Of a stretch of 64,000 nt of DNA, positions 34,901 to 44,964 are shown piece by piece (position 1 is the first letter of the stretch; each line of letters starts with the position of its first letter). Position numbers and translations under genes: made by a program. The notes beneath the pieces are model-generated. The model worked only from the letters and a program-made list of their open reading frames with translations. It made no database searches and was not told the origin of the DNA. The stretch is from Xiphydria camelus (lineage: Eukaryota > Arthropoda > Insecta > Hymenoptera > Xiphydriidae), in contig OY783193.1 of assembly GCA_963678675.1 (NCBI GenBank), positions 24,359,309 to 24,423,308 on the forward strand, in the 5' to 3' direction.

Positions 34901-35002
34901 AACGAAGCTCTACATCTGGTAATCCACAGCCCTCTACAACTACTCTACGATGGAGGTCAAGGATTCCCGGTGGTCACAATCATTCTGAAGCAAGGCCACT
35001 GA
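31981..35002 (+). pseudogene. gag: BEL/Pao Gag with tandem protease-like repeats; one in-frame TAG
   Basis: ATG 31981 starts a Gag typical of BEL (LKRQRGECEGQLAQFNKF, then a coiled-coil-like acidic stretch). A TAG at 32309-32311 interrupts; the same frame stays open to 35002. After the TAG, the conserved 'LPRIKL' start of the central Gag domain is followed at once by unrelated sequence, suggesting an internal deletion. Zinc knuckles CIGCKGKHYTSSC, CFNCLGTHQLKEC and CRFCNNKHH span about 32567-32755. Then ten repeats (32870-34640) resemble the start of the BEL aspartic protease (DUF1758). The C-terminal 120 residues have no family I recognise. Readthrough or a simple nonsense mutation cannot be told apart here. 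Confidence 0.75.
32870..34640 (+). repeat. Coding tandem repeat, 7 short (135/138 bp) and 3 long (~270 bp) units
   Basis: The anchor 'ccag' of each unit falls at 32882, 33017, 33155, 33290, 33425, 33563, 33701, 33977, 34244 and 34509, always in frame. The short unit encodes PAPLATAPVIVATSGTGES, about 45 residues in total with DQDTET-like and TESLVRPF blocks. Long units continue with KQPRRH and a variable tail. Confidence 0.9.
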
Positions 35003-35832
35003 TATTTCAATGATCTGCTCACGAGGTTAGACGCTTATCAGGAGATCGTCAACTCTCGTGACAACCAGCTAAGCTTCGTGGCCAGCCAAGTGTGGAGAAT
35101 TTCAAGCCACACAAACGTGAACCCTTGGAAATATGTACGATCCGAGGACTCTCCAGCATATCATCCCTCAACGAGCCAATCGCCAACCAATGACATACAA
35201 GAACCTAATCGGGAGAACGGGCGATTGGGCTCATCTTTGAGACGATTCGTCGCTGAAAGAAAACGATCCCAACACATTTACTCGGACGACGGGATGAACC
35301 TCATGGGATCCTTCAAAGCCTAACGACGTGTTTACCAGCACTCACGGCCATTACCTCATCGGTAATCTACTGACGAGTATTTCAGCAGCAATGTTCAACG
35401 CCAGTCAACATCGTTTTATCAGGGACTCCGCCAAGGAGAGAACGGTGGTCATCAGCCGAGCGGGTCACTCTTCGCAACGATGAGCCCTCGGACACGCCGC
35501 CAGCTCACATCACTACAAGGATGGCATATCTACTCCAGGTGGTCCAAGCAAGGACAACATCCAGTGCCATCGGGGGGAGCACGCCGGACCGCTACTTCCC
35601 TCCACGAATCGACAATCTTCACGATCAACTAGCAAGTCGACTTCGTCTTAGTCTAAGGTTATCTAAGTTACATTAGCTCTAAGCCATCCACGTAATTAAG
35701 ATTATTAGTTCATTGTCCGGTAACCTCCTTCTTAAGCTATACGCTCTACTAGAAGGTATTTAATTTAGGTTAGATAGCTTCAGTACATATACGCATTTTT
35801 AGTTGCTCTCTACGTTCGCAACGGGGGGAGTA
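35003..35832 (+). other. BEL 3' internal region without recognisable gene
   Basis: An open frame at 35078-35323 has no clear family. The position would normally carry the end of pol; no integrase motif is visible. Confidence 0.5.
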
Positions 35833-36883
35833 TGTTCCGACAAACGTTGGTCGGAATTTATACGCAATGATATCAGTTCTTAGCAATTAGTAGGAACGCG
35901 ACACTTGGGTTAATTTCGATGGTAAAACGAAGGGTATATTCCGCGAATCGTATCTATTCTTGTACTAGTAGTCCGTTTTAATGATATCCGTTGACCTGAG
36001 TACATGCATCCAGGTATAACTTAATTACCGCGCATATTCGGACCCTCGAACCTCGATGTCTTCTACGTCAAAGGGATTATCCTTCAGCCATTAGCTTGTT
36101 TCCTCGAACGATGTGTAATACGTCACGCGAAATTCCACGTACGGAACGCATTCGCATTTCTTCGGAATCTTCATCAGCCCTTTCGGAATACTACGAAGTT
36201 GTCCCCTCCTTACCAGGGGGGTTACTCACTTTCGTGGCCAAGCGAGACGCGTCGATAGCCACTCCCATCCAACCAATTAGCGTGCACCGCGTTACCCACG
36301 CTATCCCCACTTCGCTATTAGTTCCTCTGTATATAAACCGCTACTGAATGTATCTTCTTTAATGTGCAAACGTGCCTCAGTCTGCACCGGGATCAGTGCC
36401 TCAGTCTGCCAGTCTATCCAGCACATTCAGGTCGTAAGTCCTTCAACTTACTCCGCGATTCTCTTAAGTGTAAATCCGTCAATGTGTAAGCGTGCCTCAG
36501 TCTGCACCGGGATCAGTGCCTCAGTCTGCCAGTCTATCCAGCACATTCAGGTCGTAAGTCCTTCAACTTACTCTGCGATTCTCTTAAGTGTACATCCGTT
36601 ATATTTAAGTGCATTCGAATCAGTCAATTGCAACCACGGTTAATCGGCATCACCTGTATTTCGTTATTTCAAATATATCATTAGTTGTATAGTGAGTGCA
36701 GTGTCGAATCATTCCATTAACCGCTCGGTCTTGCTCCTTTTCACCACGCGTCGAACTCAATTCACCGTGGAATTCTCAAAATCCGCCTAGCGGTATGTTT
36801 GGCCAGTAGTCGTGTCACGAGCGAGTGTCTGCGGGATTTACGACCCCGCGGAGATCTACCAACGATCGCACGGCTCCCAAACA
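35833..36883 (+). repeat. 3' LTR of the BEL element
   Basis: 1051 bp, same internal 120-bp duplication (36361-36600). A purine tract (ACGGGGGGAG, 35821-35830) lies just upstream, serving as the polypurine tract. Confidence 0.9.
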
Positions 36884-36888
36884 ATTAA

Positions 36889-37508
36889 ACAAAAATCATA
36901 ATGGCATACGTTATACTATCATTGCAAATTGATCGAAAATTTTACACTCTTTTTTCACGTATGCCACCGGTTAGGACCTTTATGAACCGTATGCCGTTGA
37001 TATATACGATATATCTCATAGCGATGGATCATATATTTTAAGGGCATACGTTATACTATAATTGCAAGTTCCCATAAATTTAATACACAGTTATAAAGGT
37101 GTAGAATTTTTTAGACCCGCGAGAACCGTATGCCCTTTGGTAACTGCATTTTATGCCAAAAATTGTTGAATTCCAAAAGGGCATACGTTATATTATCATT
37201 TTAAAAATTCTGAATTTACGACACTTTTTAGAGCATCTACCGACCCTTGGTTCTACGCTACACGTATGCCGATCGTTTTTTAATACATATTTTTCTATGA
37301 AATATCGTTTGATATGCTCGGCATACGTTATACTATCATTGCAAAATGCGATTTTTTTTTGCAATAAGTAATTAACTTTTCCGACACAAGTTCCACGGGG
37401 ACCTGCTAATTTTGCTTGGTCGTTTATCAGCATATGCATTATTACCGAAACCTCAGAGGGCATACGTTATACTATCATTACGCTTTTTGGCAGCGGGCCG
37501 ACGGTCTA
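36889..37508. repeat. 139-bp satellite array (right TIR), inverted
   Basis: The complement of the same block starts at 36903, 37043, 37180, 37320 and 37459 (spacing 137-140 bp). A further unit at 30597 lies on the other side of the BEL insertion. Confidence 0.85.
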
Positions 37509-37900
37509 TAACAGTTATAACAGTTTTGTAGAGCAGAAAGAGCTCTTTCGAGTACATGTAAACATATTGCCAAACAACAAAATAAATCGTTGTAAAATAA
37601 AAGAAAACGTAATTGTGCAACGGAACAGTCTCGGCGACGCGAGTATCGGCCACTTGAGCATGCCGGTCGCGGGAGTATATAGCATCACCGACGAAAGTCG
37701 TGTCGCGTGGTGTGTGTACACTCGTCGAGTATCGGATACCTGCGTAGCGTTGTGTGCGAAGGGCCTAAGTGGAATGGGGCAGGGTCGAGATCGGTGTTGA
37801 GTTAGGCACGTACGGTAGCGCTGGAGTGTGTGGGTTTCGTTACGGTTTCTTCGTTGTATAGAGCGCACTTTTAGTACCCTCAGCAAAGAAGTTTCACTTC
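37509..37900 (+). repeat. Second copy of the 25145-25546 repeat
   Basis: Direct copy with small indels, ending 'ccctcagcaaa' plus GAAGTTTCACTTC at 37888-37900. Confidence 0.8.
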
Positions 37901-39228
37901 CAAAAAATCAGATACATCTTGTTTTGTTAATTTATTGTCGATTTTGACCGGTCTAAGTATATTCATGAGTTTCCCGAGTAGGTGCCGTATTTCGAGTATT
38001 ATGCGTAAGTAATACATGTATCTCGATGCAGATTTGATCTAAAATTTGACGGAAGCTCGAAAAGCTTCCCAGGAGTTACCCGCTAGTTGCCTCGCGCGTG
38101 TACGTGATGGTTACATTCAGTCTCACGATCCTTCGGTGCGTGCTTAGCACGTATTGTACGACTCCGTTCGTCATCGCGTCGCCGCGCGCGTGAGAGAAAG
38201 CCGGAGAATAGGGAATGATGGTGTGAAGATCACGCCTGCACGTCGTGACGTGACGGGATTTGCGGATTCGCAAATTCGATTGTAGGTATGTGTGACTGCT
38301 TCTATTCGAGGGAAGTTGGGCACGATGGAAATGCTCGTGACATCGATCTTACTGTAGAATTCGAATCCCTTGTTCTACAAGCTAATCCTTTAATCCTCTC
38401 TCCCACGTCGCGCAGTATCTCTTTCATCAAAAGCGTGTCGTTACTTAACAAAATTTAAAAGTTACATCCTCATCGAATCTCTACGTGCTCTTCGAGCATG
38501 ATTTCATATAGCAATGGCTGTCGAATGCGAAGGGCTGACTTTCTTAGGTATTTTGTCAATTTTAACAAACGTCCATTTAGGTACATTATATATAATATCC
38601 GTTAATTAATTTTTCACTTGAAAAATGGTAAGATATATGGCGATAACACATTTACTCACACCGTTAAATATTTTAAACTACGAAGAGGTTTAGAACATGT
38701 TTTTCCTGCGTTAGACGTAGAACCAAGGATAGAATATCTGCCCGACGGAAATATAGCTTCAGAATTTGTACAGAGATGAGCATAGTCAAATAATGCCAGA
38801 GAATTTGGTTGATTTACTGAACAGACCAATCCGTGCTTATTGTCCAACACTATAAAACTATGCTCACCTCAAAACTAGTTTCTTGGCTAAATTCTCAGCG
38901 TGAGCAGGTATTTTGTCTCTGGAAGTAACTACTCGGTTAAAAATTTTCTTAAGGGGGGTTTTTCAGTGTTAGAGACTTTGAAAATCCTTCAAACGAACTT
39001 TTCGAGCGGCTTTTGTGAATGATCTCGCTGTCGATAAAATAATTAAACTCATTGGAATCGTTAATGATTGAAGAGCATATCATTCCTGAATATCATGACT
39101 ACACGAGTGGGGTCATACAATCGGCTCAGCATTCTGGAATGATAAGATCGATGCTGTATCGAATACCTATATTGGGCCGATGCTAGAAAATGACATTGAT
39201 CCCATGTTTGAACACTACTAACTCAACC
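37901..39228. other. No identifiable feature
   Basis: Mixed composition, single-copy within this window. A minus-strand 64-codon frame at 38656-38850 is not recognised. No repeats or RNA genes noticed. Confidence 0.4.
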
Positions 39229-39395
39229 GTCTTATTTTAAGACACCTACATGTCTTAAAACTTGAGGTCACTTTTAAGACGTTTAATACCGTCTTAATAC
39301 GTTAAGACACTGTAAGTGTCTTACAATAAGACACTTCAAACGTCTTATACTAAGACGGTTAGATGTATTGGAATATAAGACTCTAAAAACGTCTT
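39229..39395. repeat. Alternating GTCTT / AAGAC motif array, left
   Basis: GTCTT at 39229, 39252, 39291, 39318, 39342, 39391 and AAGAC at 39239, 39276, 39304, 39328, 39352, 39377, mostly about 24 bp apart, so each unit is a small inverted repeat. Confidence 0.85.
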
Positions 39396-39785
39396 GCAAT
39401 AATTATACACAAATGTATCATTTTCAAACGTATATGTGAGCGCGAAATTATTCATAGTCAATATGAATACATTACAGGCGAGTAATATTATAAAGTTCGA
39501 TATTAAAGAAATTCATTGGAAATGTATTCAAATCCACAATGAGCCCAGCTCTCACAAATCGAAACACTCTGAAATAAACACATCGCGTCAAAAAATTTCA
39601 CTAATACTAATAAAAATATTGAAGTAATGATGAATGTATATCTCTAAGGGAAAGGTATTTTTAGTTATTTAAATGAACAATCCAGAATTATATTGTTTTC
39701 ACTTTATTGGTGATTGAGAAAACAAAATTTATTCCAACATGAAATAAAAATTTATTTACCGTATTTTTCAACTTGTTCGAGATGA

Positions 39786-40176
39786 CTATCGCAGTTTCTT
39801 CAGTCTCAAAAAGTTCATCCACCTTGTCAACTGGAGGGGTTCTGTGTAAATAACCTTCCCACCTGTGCTGTCTTTTAGGTTAGTTGTTGACAATATCATT
39901 TGCATTGGAGACTGCACCAGCACAATATTCAATTCACTATGGTCATCAATTATGCTGTCATCCGCATCATACCACATGTCCGATGCTTGATGTTTTTTTT
40001 GAATGATAATGTCTGTGTTTGCTATCATCAAATCATGCTGGATCGCGAGCACATAATTTCTTAAACTCTTCCAACACAACTTCAGCGTCAGGCTGATTAT
40101 CTCGTGAGAGAAATCTAACACACTTGCGTCGTTGACCTAATGCACAAAACACTGTTTTTTCTTCTTTTTTCGACAT
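39786..40176 (-). pseudogene. Unrecognised gene fragment between the motif arrays
   Basis: ATG 40176 opens 47 codons (MSKKEEKTVFCALGQRRK..., rich in K/R, ending at a TGA), after which two other frames remain open to 39786 (111 codons with acidic DADDSIIDDHSE). The composition looks coding, with at least one frameshift. I recognise no family. Its place between the two GTCTT/AAGAC arrays suggests it belonged to the same element. Confidence 0.35.
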
Positions 40177-40293
40177 TTTTGCACAGCAAACAACCTCCGG
40201 AAAATAACGTGCTTGTTGGCCGCATTGAATTTTACAGAAAGTGAGTTGAGGTGAGGTCGAAAAAGGAGGGGAAGGTCCCGTTATCTAACAGTA

Positions 40294-40474
40294 CAGGGAC
40301 CCCTTTCTCGAACTCGCTCGTATCTGCGTGCACGCATCTTAGCGAATAGACCAATCAGGATCAAGTATTCCGTTGTGGTGTGGTTACGGACAACGGAATA
40401 CTTGATCCTGATTGGTCTATTCGCTAAGATGCGTGTACGCAAATATACGAGAGAGTTCGAGAAAGGGGCCCCAG
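40294..40474. mobile_element. 181-bp MITE, TA target site
   Basis: TIRs CWGGGRCCCCTTTCTCGAAC, nearly palindromic throughout, flanked by TA (40292-40293 and 40475-40476). The CAG start and TA site fit a Tc1/mariner or pogo-type element. Related partial copies at 770-945 and 3893-4068. Confidence 0.75.
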
Positions 40475-40984
40475 TAAAGTACGCTAAACCCTGTTCCAAC
40501 CGAGCCGAAAACCGTATACCGAACGGTACACGTCATGTGCAGTAGAGTGCGCTCGTCGGTTTTTTCCTCGGGACCGGCGTTACTTGAGTAAAGAGAGAGA
40601 GAGAGTGTACACATTTTCTGTAAGCGGTACGCGACATATACGGCTGATGTAGACATTTTTTTATTAACAAATAATAAAAAGAAATAAAGGATACAAATAC
40701 GGCTGATGTGTTGATATTGACAATGAATAGAATTCAACGTGAAAATGAACTGTCATGCTCGATATGTTTCTTTAATTGTCAGTCAAATTAAATTTTGTTT
40801 GAAGGTTTTTAATCTATCTTGCTTCGTTTCCAATATAATCAACCACTCAAATTTCATTCACTCAAAGCCCTTTTGAAGGTGACCGGAAACTTGTCGGGGG
40901 TAGTGTATATCTAAGGTTACATTTGAATAATGATGCTTGACGTCACAGGTAACAAGACGTTTGCAGTGTATTACTTGTGTAGTG

Positions 40985-41245
40985 TCTTACTATTTTAAGC
41001 AACTTATTCATTTAAATGTCTTATACCTGAAGAAGTGTCTTACTTTAAGACGTTTAAGCGTCTTTATCTTAAGACAGTACCATGTGTCTTATGATTTTAG
41101 ACGGAAAAGAAATGTCTTAGAGAAAAGACAGACAAACGTCTTGGAATAAGACGGTTAAGTGTCTTGAATTTCTGATCAATACACTTAACCGTCTTATTTT
41201 ACGTCAATAAGACACTTTTCCGTATTATTTTAAGACGTTTCATCG
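40985..41245. repeat. Alternating GTCTT / AAGAC motif array, right
   Basis: Same motifs at about 24-bp spacing, for example 'aagacgtttaagcgtctt' near 41045 and 'aagacggttaagtgtctt' near 41146. Lies 1.6 kb from the left array. Confidence 0.85.
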
Positions 41246-41517
41246 AGAGGCCGGTTTGTAGTGAAGGCAGCATCGATATCACTATTTCGAGTTTACTATT
41301 TTGCTTCGTATATAGAACAAATAATAAATATTTCGTTGCTTATTTAATGCCCTTTCTTCCCGTGGATGCTATTTTTGTCTTATTATCATGTCTGTCGATC
41401 ATCTTTGAACTTATTCAACGATTTAAACTTTTTCTGGCTGCGTCGGGGCGTGATCGCGCGACTCTCTGGATGCGAAGCTGGCATCTTTCTTGGTGAGCTC
41501 TACTGTCACATAAGATC

Positions 41518-42069
41518 TGTAAAAAAAGGCGGCATGTTCATTCAGTGCCAAAAAAATTGATACGTAAAATACTCTCCAAAAAAGATTTGAAATCAATTAA
41601 GATCGCCATGTTCAAGATTTATATATAAAAAATAATTGGCAACATTTGAAAAGAAAATTATTATAAATCAAGTTACTAAAAAATTCGACTAAAAAAATGT
41701 ATAACAAAATTTTCATAAAAAAGAACTTGCCGCGTTTGTTTTCATATTTTTTCCACTATTATTATACTGGTGGTATCATATAAGTTTATGAATTTATTTA
41801 AAATCATAAGTGCATAAACATCGAATATAATTTTCTATTTTGAAGGAAAAAAAGCGCAAGTTCTTTTTTATGAAAATTCTGTTGTACATTTTTTAGCCGA
41901 ATTTTTTAGTAACTTTTGATTTACAATAATTTTCCTTTCAAATGATACCTTTTATTTTTCATATATAAATCTTGAACATGGCGATCTTAATTGATTTCAA
42001 ATCTTTTTTGGAGAGTATTTTACGTATCAATTTGTTTGGCACTGAATGAACATGCCGCCTTTTTTTACA
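41518..42069. mobile_element. Fold-back element, copy 2 of the 4711-5461 family
   Basis: Ends TGTAAAAAAAGGCGGC and complement at 42069, shorter interior. The following 42070-42530 also matches 132-595 of the window, so the repeat unit is larger than the fold-back element itself. Confidence 0.8.
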
Positions 42070-42532
42070 GAGAATCTGTTTTTGTGGTAAGATTTCACTA
42101 ATTTTTGGAATTTGTTCATGAGAAGAATATGTACATGTAGGAGAATAGCTTTTTGTTACCACAAAATTAAAGTCTAACATGTTATACCTATACGAGCTAA
42201 TTAATTATAACCACGTTACTTTTGATTTATTCTCGTGATATTTTTATGGGATTTATAAACTAGAGAGCCCTTATATTTTTTCACTTTGCCTTAGTATTTT
42301 GGAGAAATAAAACACATACCGCTTTCGAATTTACAGGCCATCGGATTTGTCTTATATTTTGGTCGTCTACAGAAATCCATGTAGATGTTTTACCTTCAAC
42401 TATAAGTATACTCTTCCAATGACCGTGACGAATTGTTTCATCACATGTAAAGATACCACTTATGACAGTATATATGTTGTTACATATATTAACTCAAGAC
42501 GTTGGAATAGTTTTAAGAAATCCTTTTGCATG
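42070..42532 (+). repeat. Third copy of the outer palindrome arm segment
   Basis: Direct match to 132-595 (and inverted to 4243-4706), more diverged than the two palindrome arms are from each other. Ends abruptly at 42533. Confidence 0.85.
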
Positions 42533-42890
42533 CACCTACTACCTCCTGCTACCATCCTTTTCCGCCTAAATTTCCGCAATCATCTTTTACCTTCTGCAAA
42601 TACCACCTATATATATTAAGCCTATAACTCCTCTACGATGTAGTGAATAATAATTTGCTCGTTTTATTTAATAAATCTTGAACTTTTTTTGTAAAAAATA
42701 CATAAAACCATAATTAAAGTAATCAGAAGAGTATTTCCCACTTTCTGCTTTCCTTTTTTGATCACTAACAAAAGAATATTTTATAAGAAGAATGAAAAAA
42801 TCTTTTTAAATGTCACTGAAACCAAACTTTATTTCCAAAAAATTTTTACTACATGAATTACTATATTAAAAACTTAGGCATAGACAAATA

Positions 42891-43044
42891 AAGAGTGGAA
42901 GTGTAAAACCGGCTAAGTGCCAATTTTTCTTATTTCGATTTTTTTGCATGAATATAGCTCTACGTGAACATAGACTATATTCATGCAAGAAAAATCGAAA
43001 TAAAAAAAATTGGCACTTATAGCCGGTTTTACACTTCCACTCTT
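42891..43044. mobile_element. 154-bp MITE with CAAATA duplication
   Basis: TIRs AAGAGTGGAAGTGTAAAACC and complement; arms of about 65 bp. CAAATA at 42885-42890 and 43045-43050. Confidence 0.85.
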
Positions 43045-43084
43045 CAAATAATCAATCATTATTATTTATTAATTTTAATCCATA

Positions 43085-43198
43085 CGAGGGGGCTCCACCC
43101 CCTGCTCGCTGCGCTCGCCAACCCCCCTCTCGCCGCTTCACGGCGCTCCTCCCCGTAGATTCTCGGAAGCGAGGCGGATCCCCCCCCCCCCCCCCCCA
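43085..43198. repeat. GC-rich hairpin array, copy 2, with poly-C run
   Basis: GGGGGCtccaCCCCC-type hairpin, CTCGCTgcGCTCG, GCCGCttcaCGGCG, then a C run of about 19 (43180-43198). Confidence 0.75.
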
Positions 43199-43648
43199 AT
43201 AGTTTCTTCGACGCATAAACAAACACCGCCGGCTGAGCGTCGTCGTGTTTACCGGCGCAGTCACGTCTTATCGCGGTAATAGGTAATTTTTGAGCTCCTT
43301 AATTTTAGATTTTTAAATGTAAAACGTTATGTTGAGCATGCGCAGTGGCTTCATAATAACCGTATACGCTATTAAACGATAACGTGATACCTTATTAGAA
43401 GGATAATAGGGTACGCTTAATAAGCGATAACGGAAATGGACTGTAGCTAACGAGGGCATGAGAATTAATTGTTCATTGGCTAGTACCTATGTTTAAAAAT
43501 GACATTTTAGAAAGTCACTAGCGACAGAATCCGAGACGCTGGATGTACAGTGTTGATTTACCGATTTACGCTTGAAGGTTAGGTTTTATGCTTACGTTAT
43601 ATGTAACGCCTTTTTGAGGATCAAAAACTAATTTCAACAAGATTGTGT
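43199..43648. other. No identifiable feature
   Basis: A block near 43440-43520 resembles 22500-22570 ('gcatgaggattgattgatc'-like). Otherwise nothing recognised. Confidence 0.4.
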
Positions 43649-43652
43649 TAAC

Positions 43653-44046
43653 TGTTATGTGAACAAGAAGTTTATTTATTTAAAGAAATTTATACTACGA
43701 GTTACAGATAAAGTAGTGAAGGAAATTGATTAATCCTGTTTCGAGTTTAACGAAGAAAGCTCTGTCTTGAGCTTATTGAAGAATACTGTCTTGAGTTTTA
43801 AATAGTAATGTCTCGAAGAATACAGTTTCATGTCTCGAATAGTTCTGTCTGTCGAACGAAGAACTCGGTCTCTTATATATCTAAGATAAGAGTGCTTCTC
43901 ATTGGGCGTTTTCCGAATGTTCGTCGGACCCTGAACTTGAACTATGAGACTGGAGTGGAATCCTCTAGAAGGAAGTATTTGGTTGCTCTATCTTGGTTAC
44001 ACATGCGGAGATCGACTCAGCGAGCGGACAGCACAAATATATAACA
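43653..44046 (-). repeat. 3' LTR of the errantivirus-like element
   Basis: 394 bp, nearly identical to 53057-53450. Confidence 0.92.
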
Positions 44047-44964
44047 CCTCCGGGGTTTTTGAGATTAAAGTACATGTAACGCATTTGCTTTAATCTGTGC
44101 TTGACCAGCCTCCAGGGGTAGCAGAAGGATCTTGATAGCGACTCCTAAGTGTTGATAATCGGAGCTCTTCTCCTGATGTGGTTTCCAGCCTAGATTGTTG
44201 GAGAGATGGTGGAGTGAAGGACGGAGTTGGTATCACTGCGTTCCTTCGAAGATTGCACTGATTGAATAATTGTATGCAACAATTATGATTTGATGAAGGA
44301 GAGTTGTCGTCGCCTGGGTTGAATCCTTTAAAACATCCAAGTTTGCGGCATCTCTTCCAGCATTGGTAGAAGATAGTTATAATTATAAAAATGATGCTGA
44401 TAACTGCTGCGAAGGTTGTCCATACAGAGTATCTGTAGACGGGATGTGATTTCATCATGTCATCAAGGTTGTTCCTGATGGTGTTTAGTTTTGCAGAGGC
44501 GACTTTCAGTTCTTCAAGTTTTAGGTTTGATAAAGTTATTTGGTCGAGATGAAGAGGAGTGATTTTCCTCGGTTCTCCTTTTAGAAGTTTGTCCTCATAA
44601 GAGTCCGTCTCGATGGGAATATCGGGAATGATACCGGAGAAATTAGTGGTAATAGTGGAAGTAGCTGTTAGTTGCAATGACCCTATATAAGCCCGACATC
44701 CTGGTTTAAGGCTTAAAATTCCGGTTTTGCAGAGTAGTACATTGTCAACTTTGTCATTGGAGCAGGTGATTGTGGCTTCAGTATCTTCTGAGATGACATA
44801 GATCCACTTGTTTTGTTGTAGATTTTGCCATAAGAAAATATTTCCTTGGATTTGTTGTACATCGCAGTCTTTCGGTAATTTCCTGGTTGTTAACTGGAGC
44901 AAAGAGACTTCACAAACATTTTGGATAGCAGTAGAATGGACTATGGTGCTGTGGCAGACATAAT

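Larger units (their letters stand above)
30717..36883 (+). mobile_element. Non-autonomous BEL/Pao LTR retrotransposon, young
   Basis: Two 1051-bp LTRs (TGTTCCGAC...CCCAAACA) with 5-bp target duplication ATTAA (30712-30716, 36884-36888). I see only three LTR differences (near 30748, 30811 and 30951), so insertion is recent. The internal 4065 bp encode BEL-type Gag, zinc knuckles and a repetitive protease-like region, but no reverse transcriptase, RNase H or integrase. It therefore depends on enzymes of another element. It sits inside the right satellite TIR, and the left TIR supplies the empty-site sequence (27677-27690 complement). Confidence 0.9.
27067..37508. mobile_element. Large fold-back element with satellite TIRs, hosting mariner and BEL insertions
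   Basis: Ends TAGACCGTCGGCCCGC and complement, flanked by TAA (27064-27066, 37509-37511). The left inverted arm is 27067-27829; the right arm is 30586-30716 plus 36889-37508, split by the BEL element. Arms are about 750 bp each. Without the BEL insertion the element would be about 4.3 kb. The interior has no recognisable own transposase. Confidence 0.7.

Noticed and set aside
39229..39395. CRISPR-like short repeats
   Set aside because: Motifs of 5-8 bp in alternating orientation without constant spacers; eukaryotic DNA.
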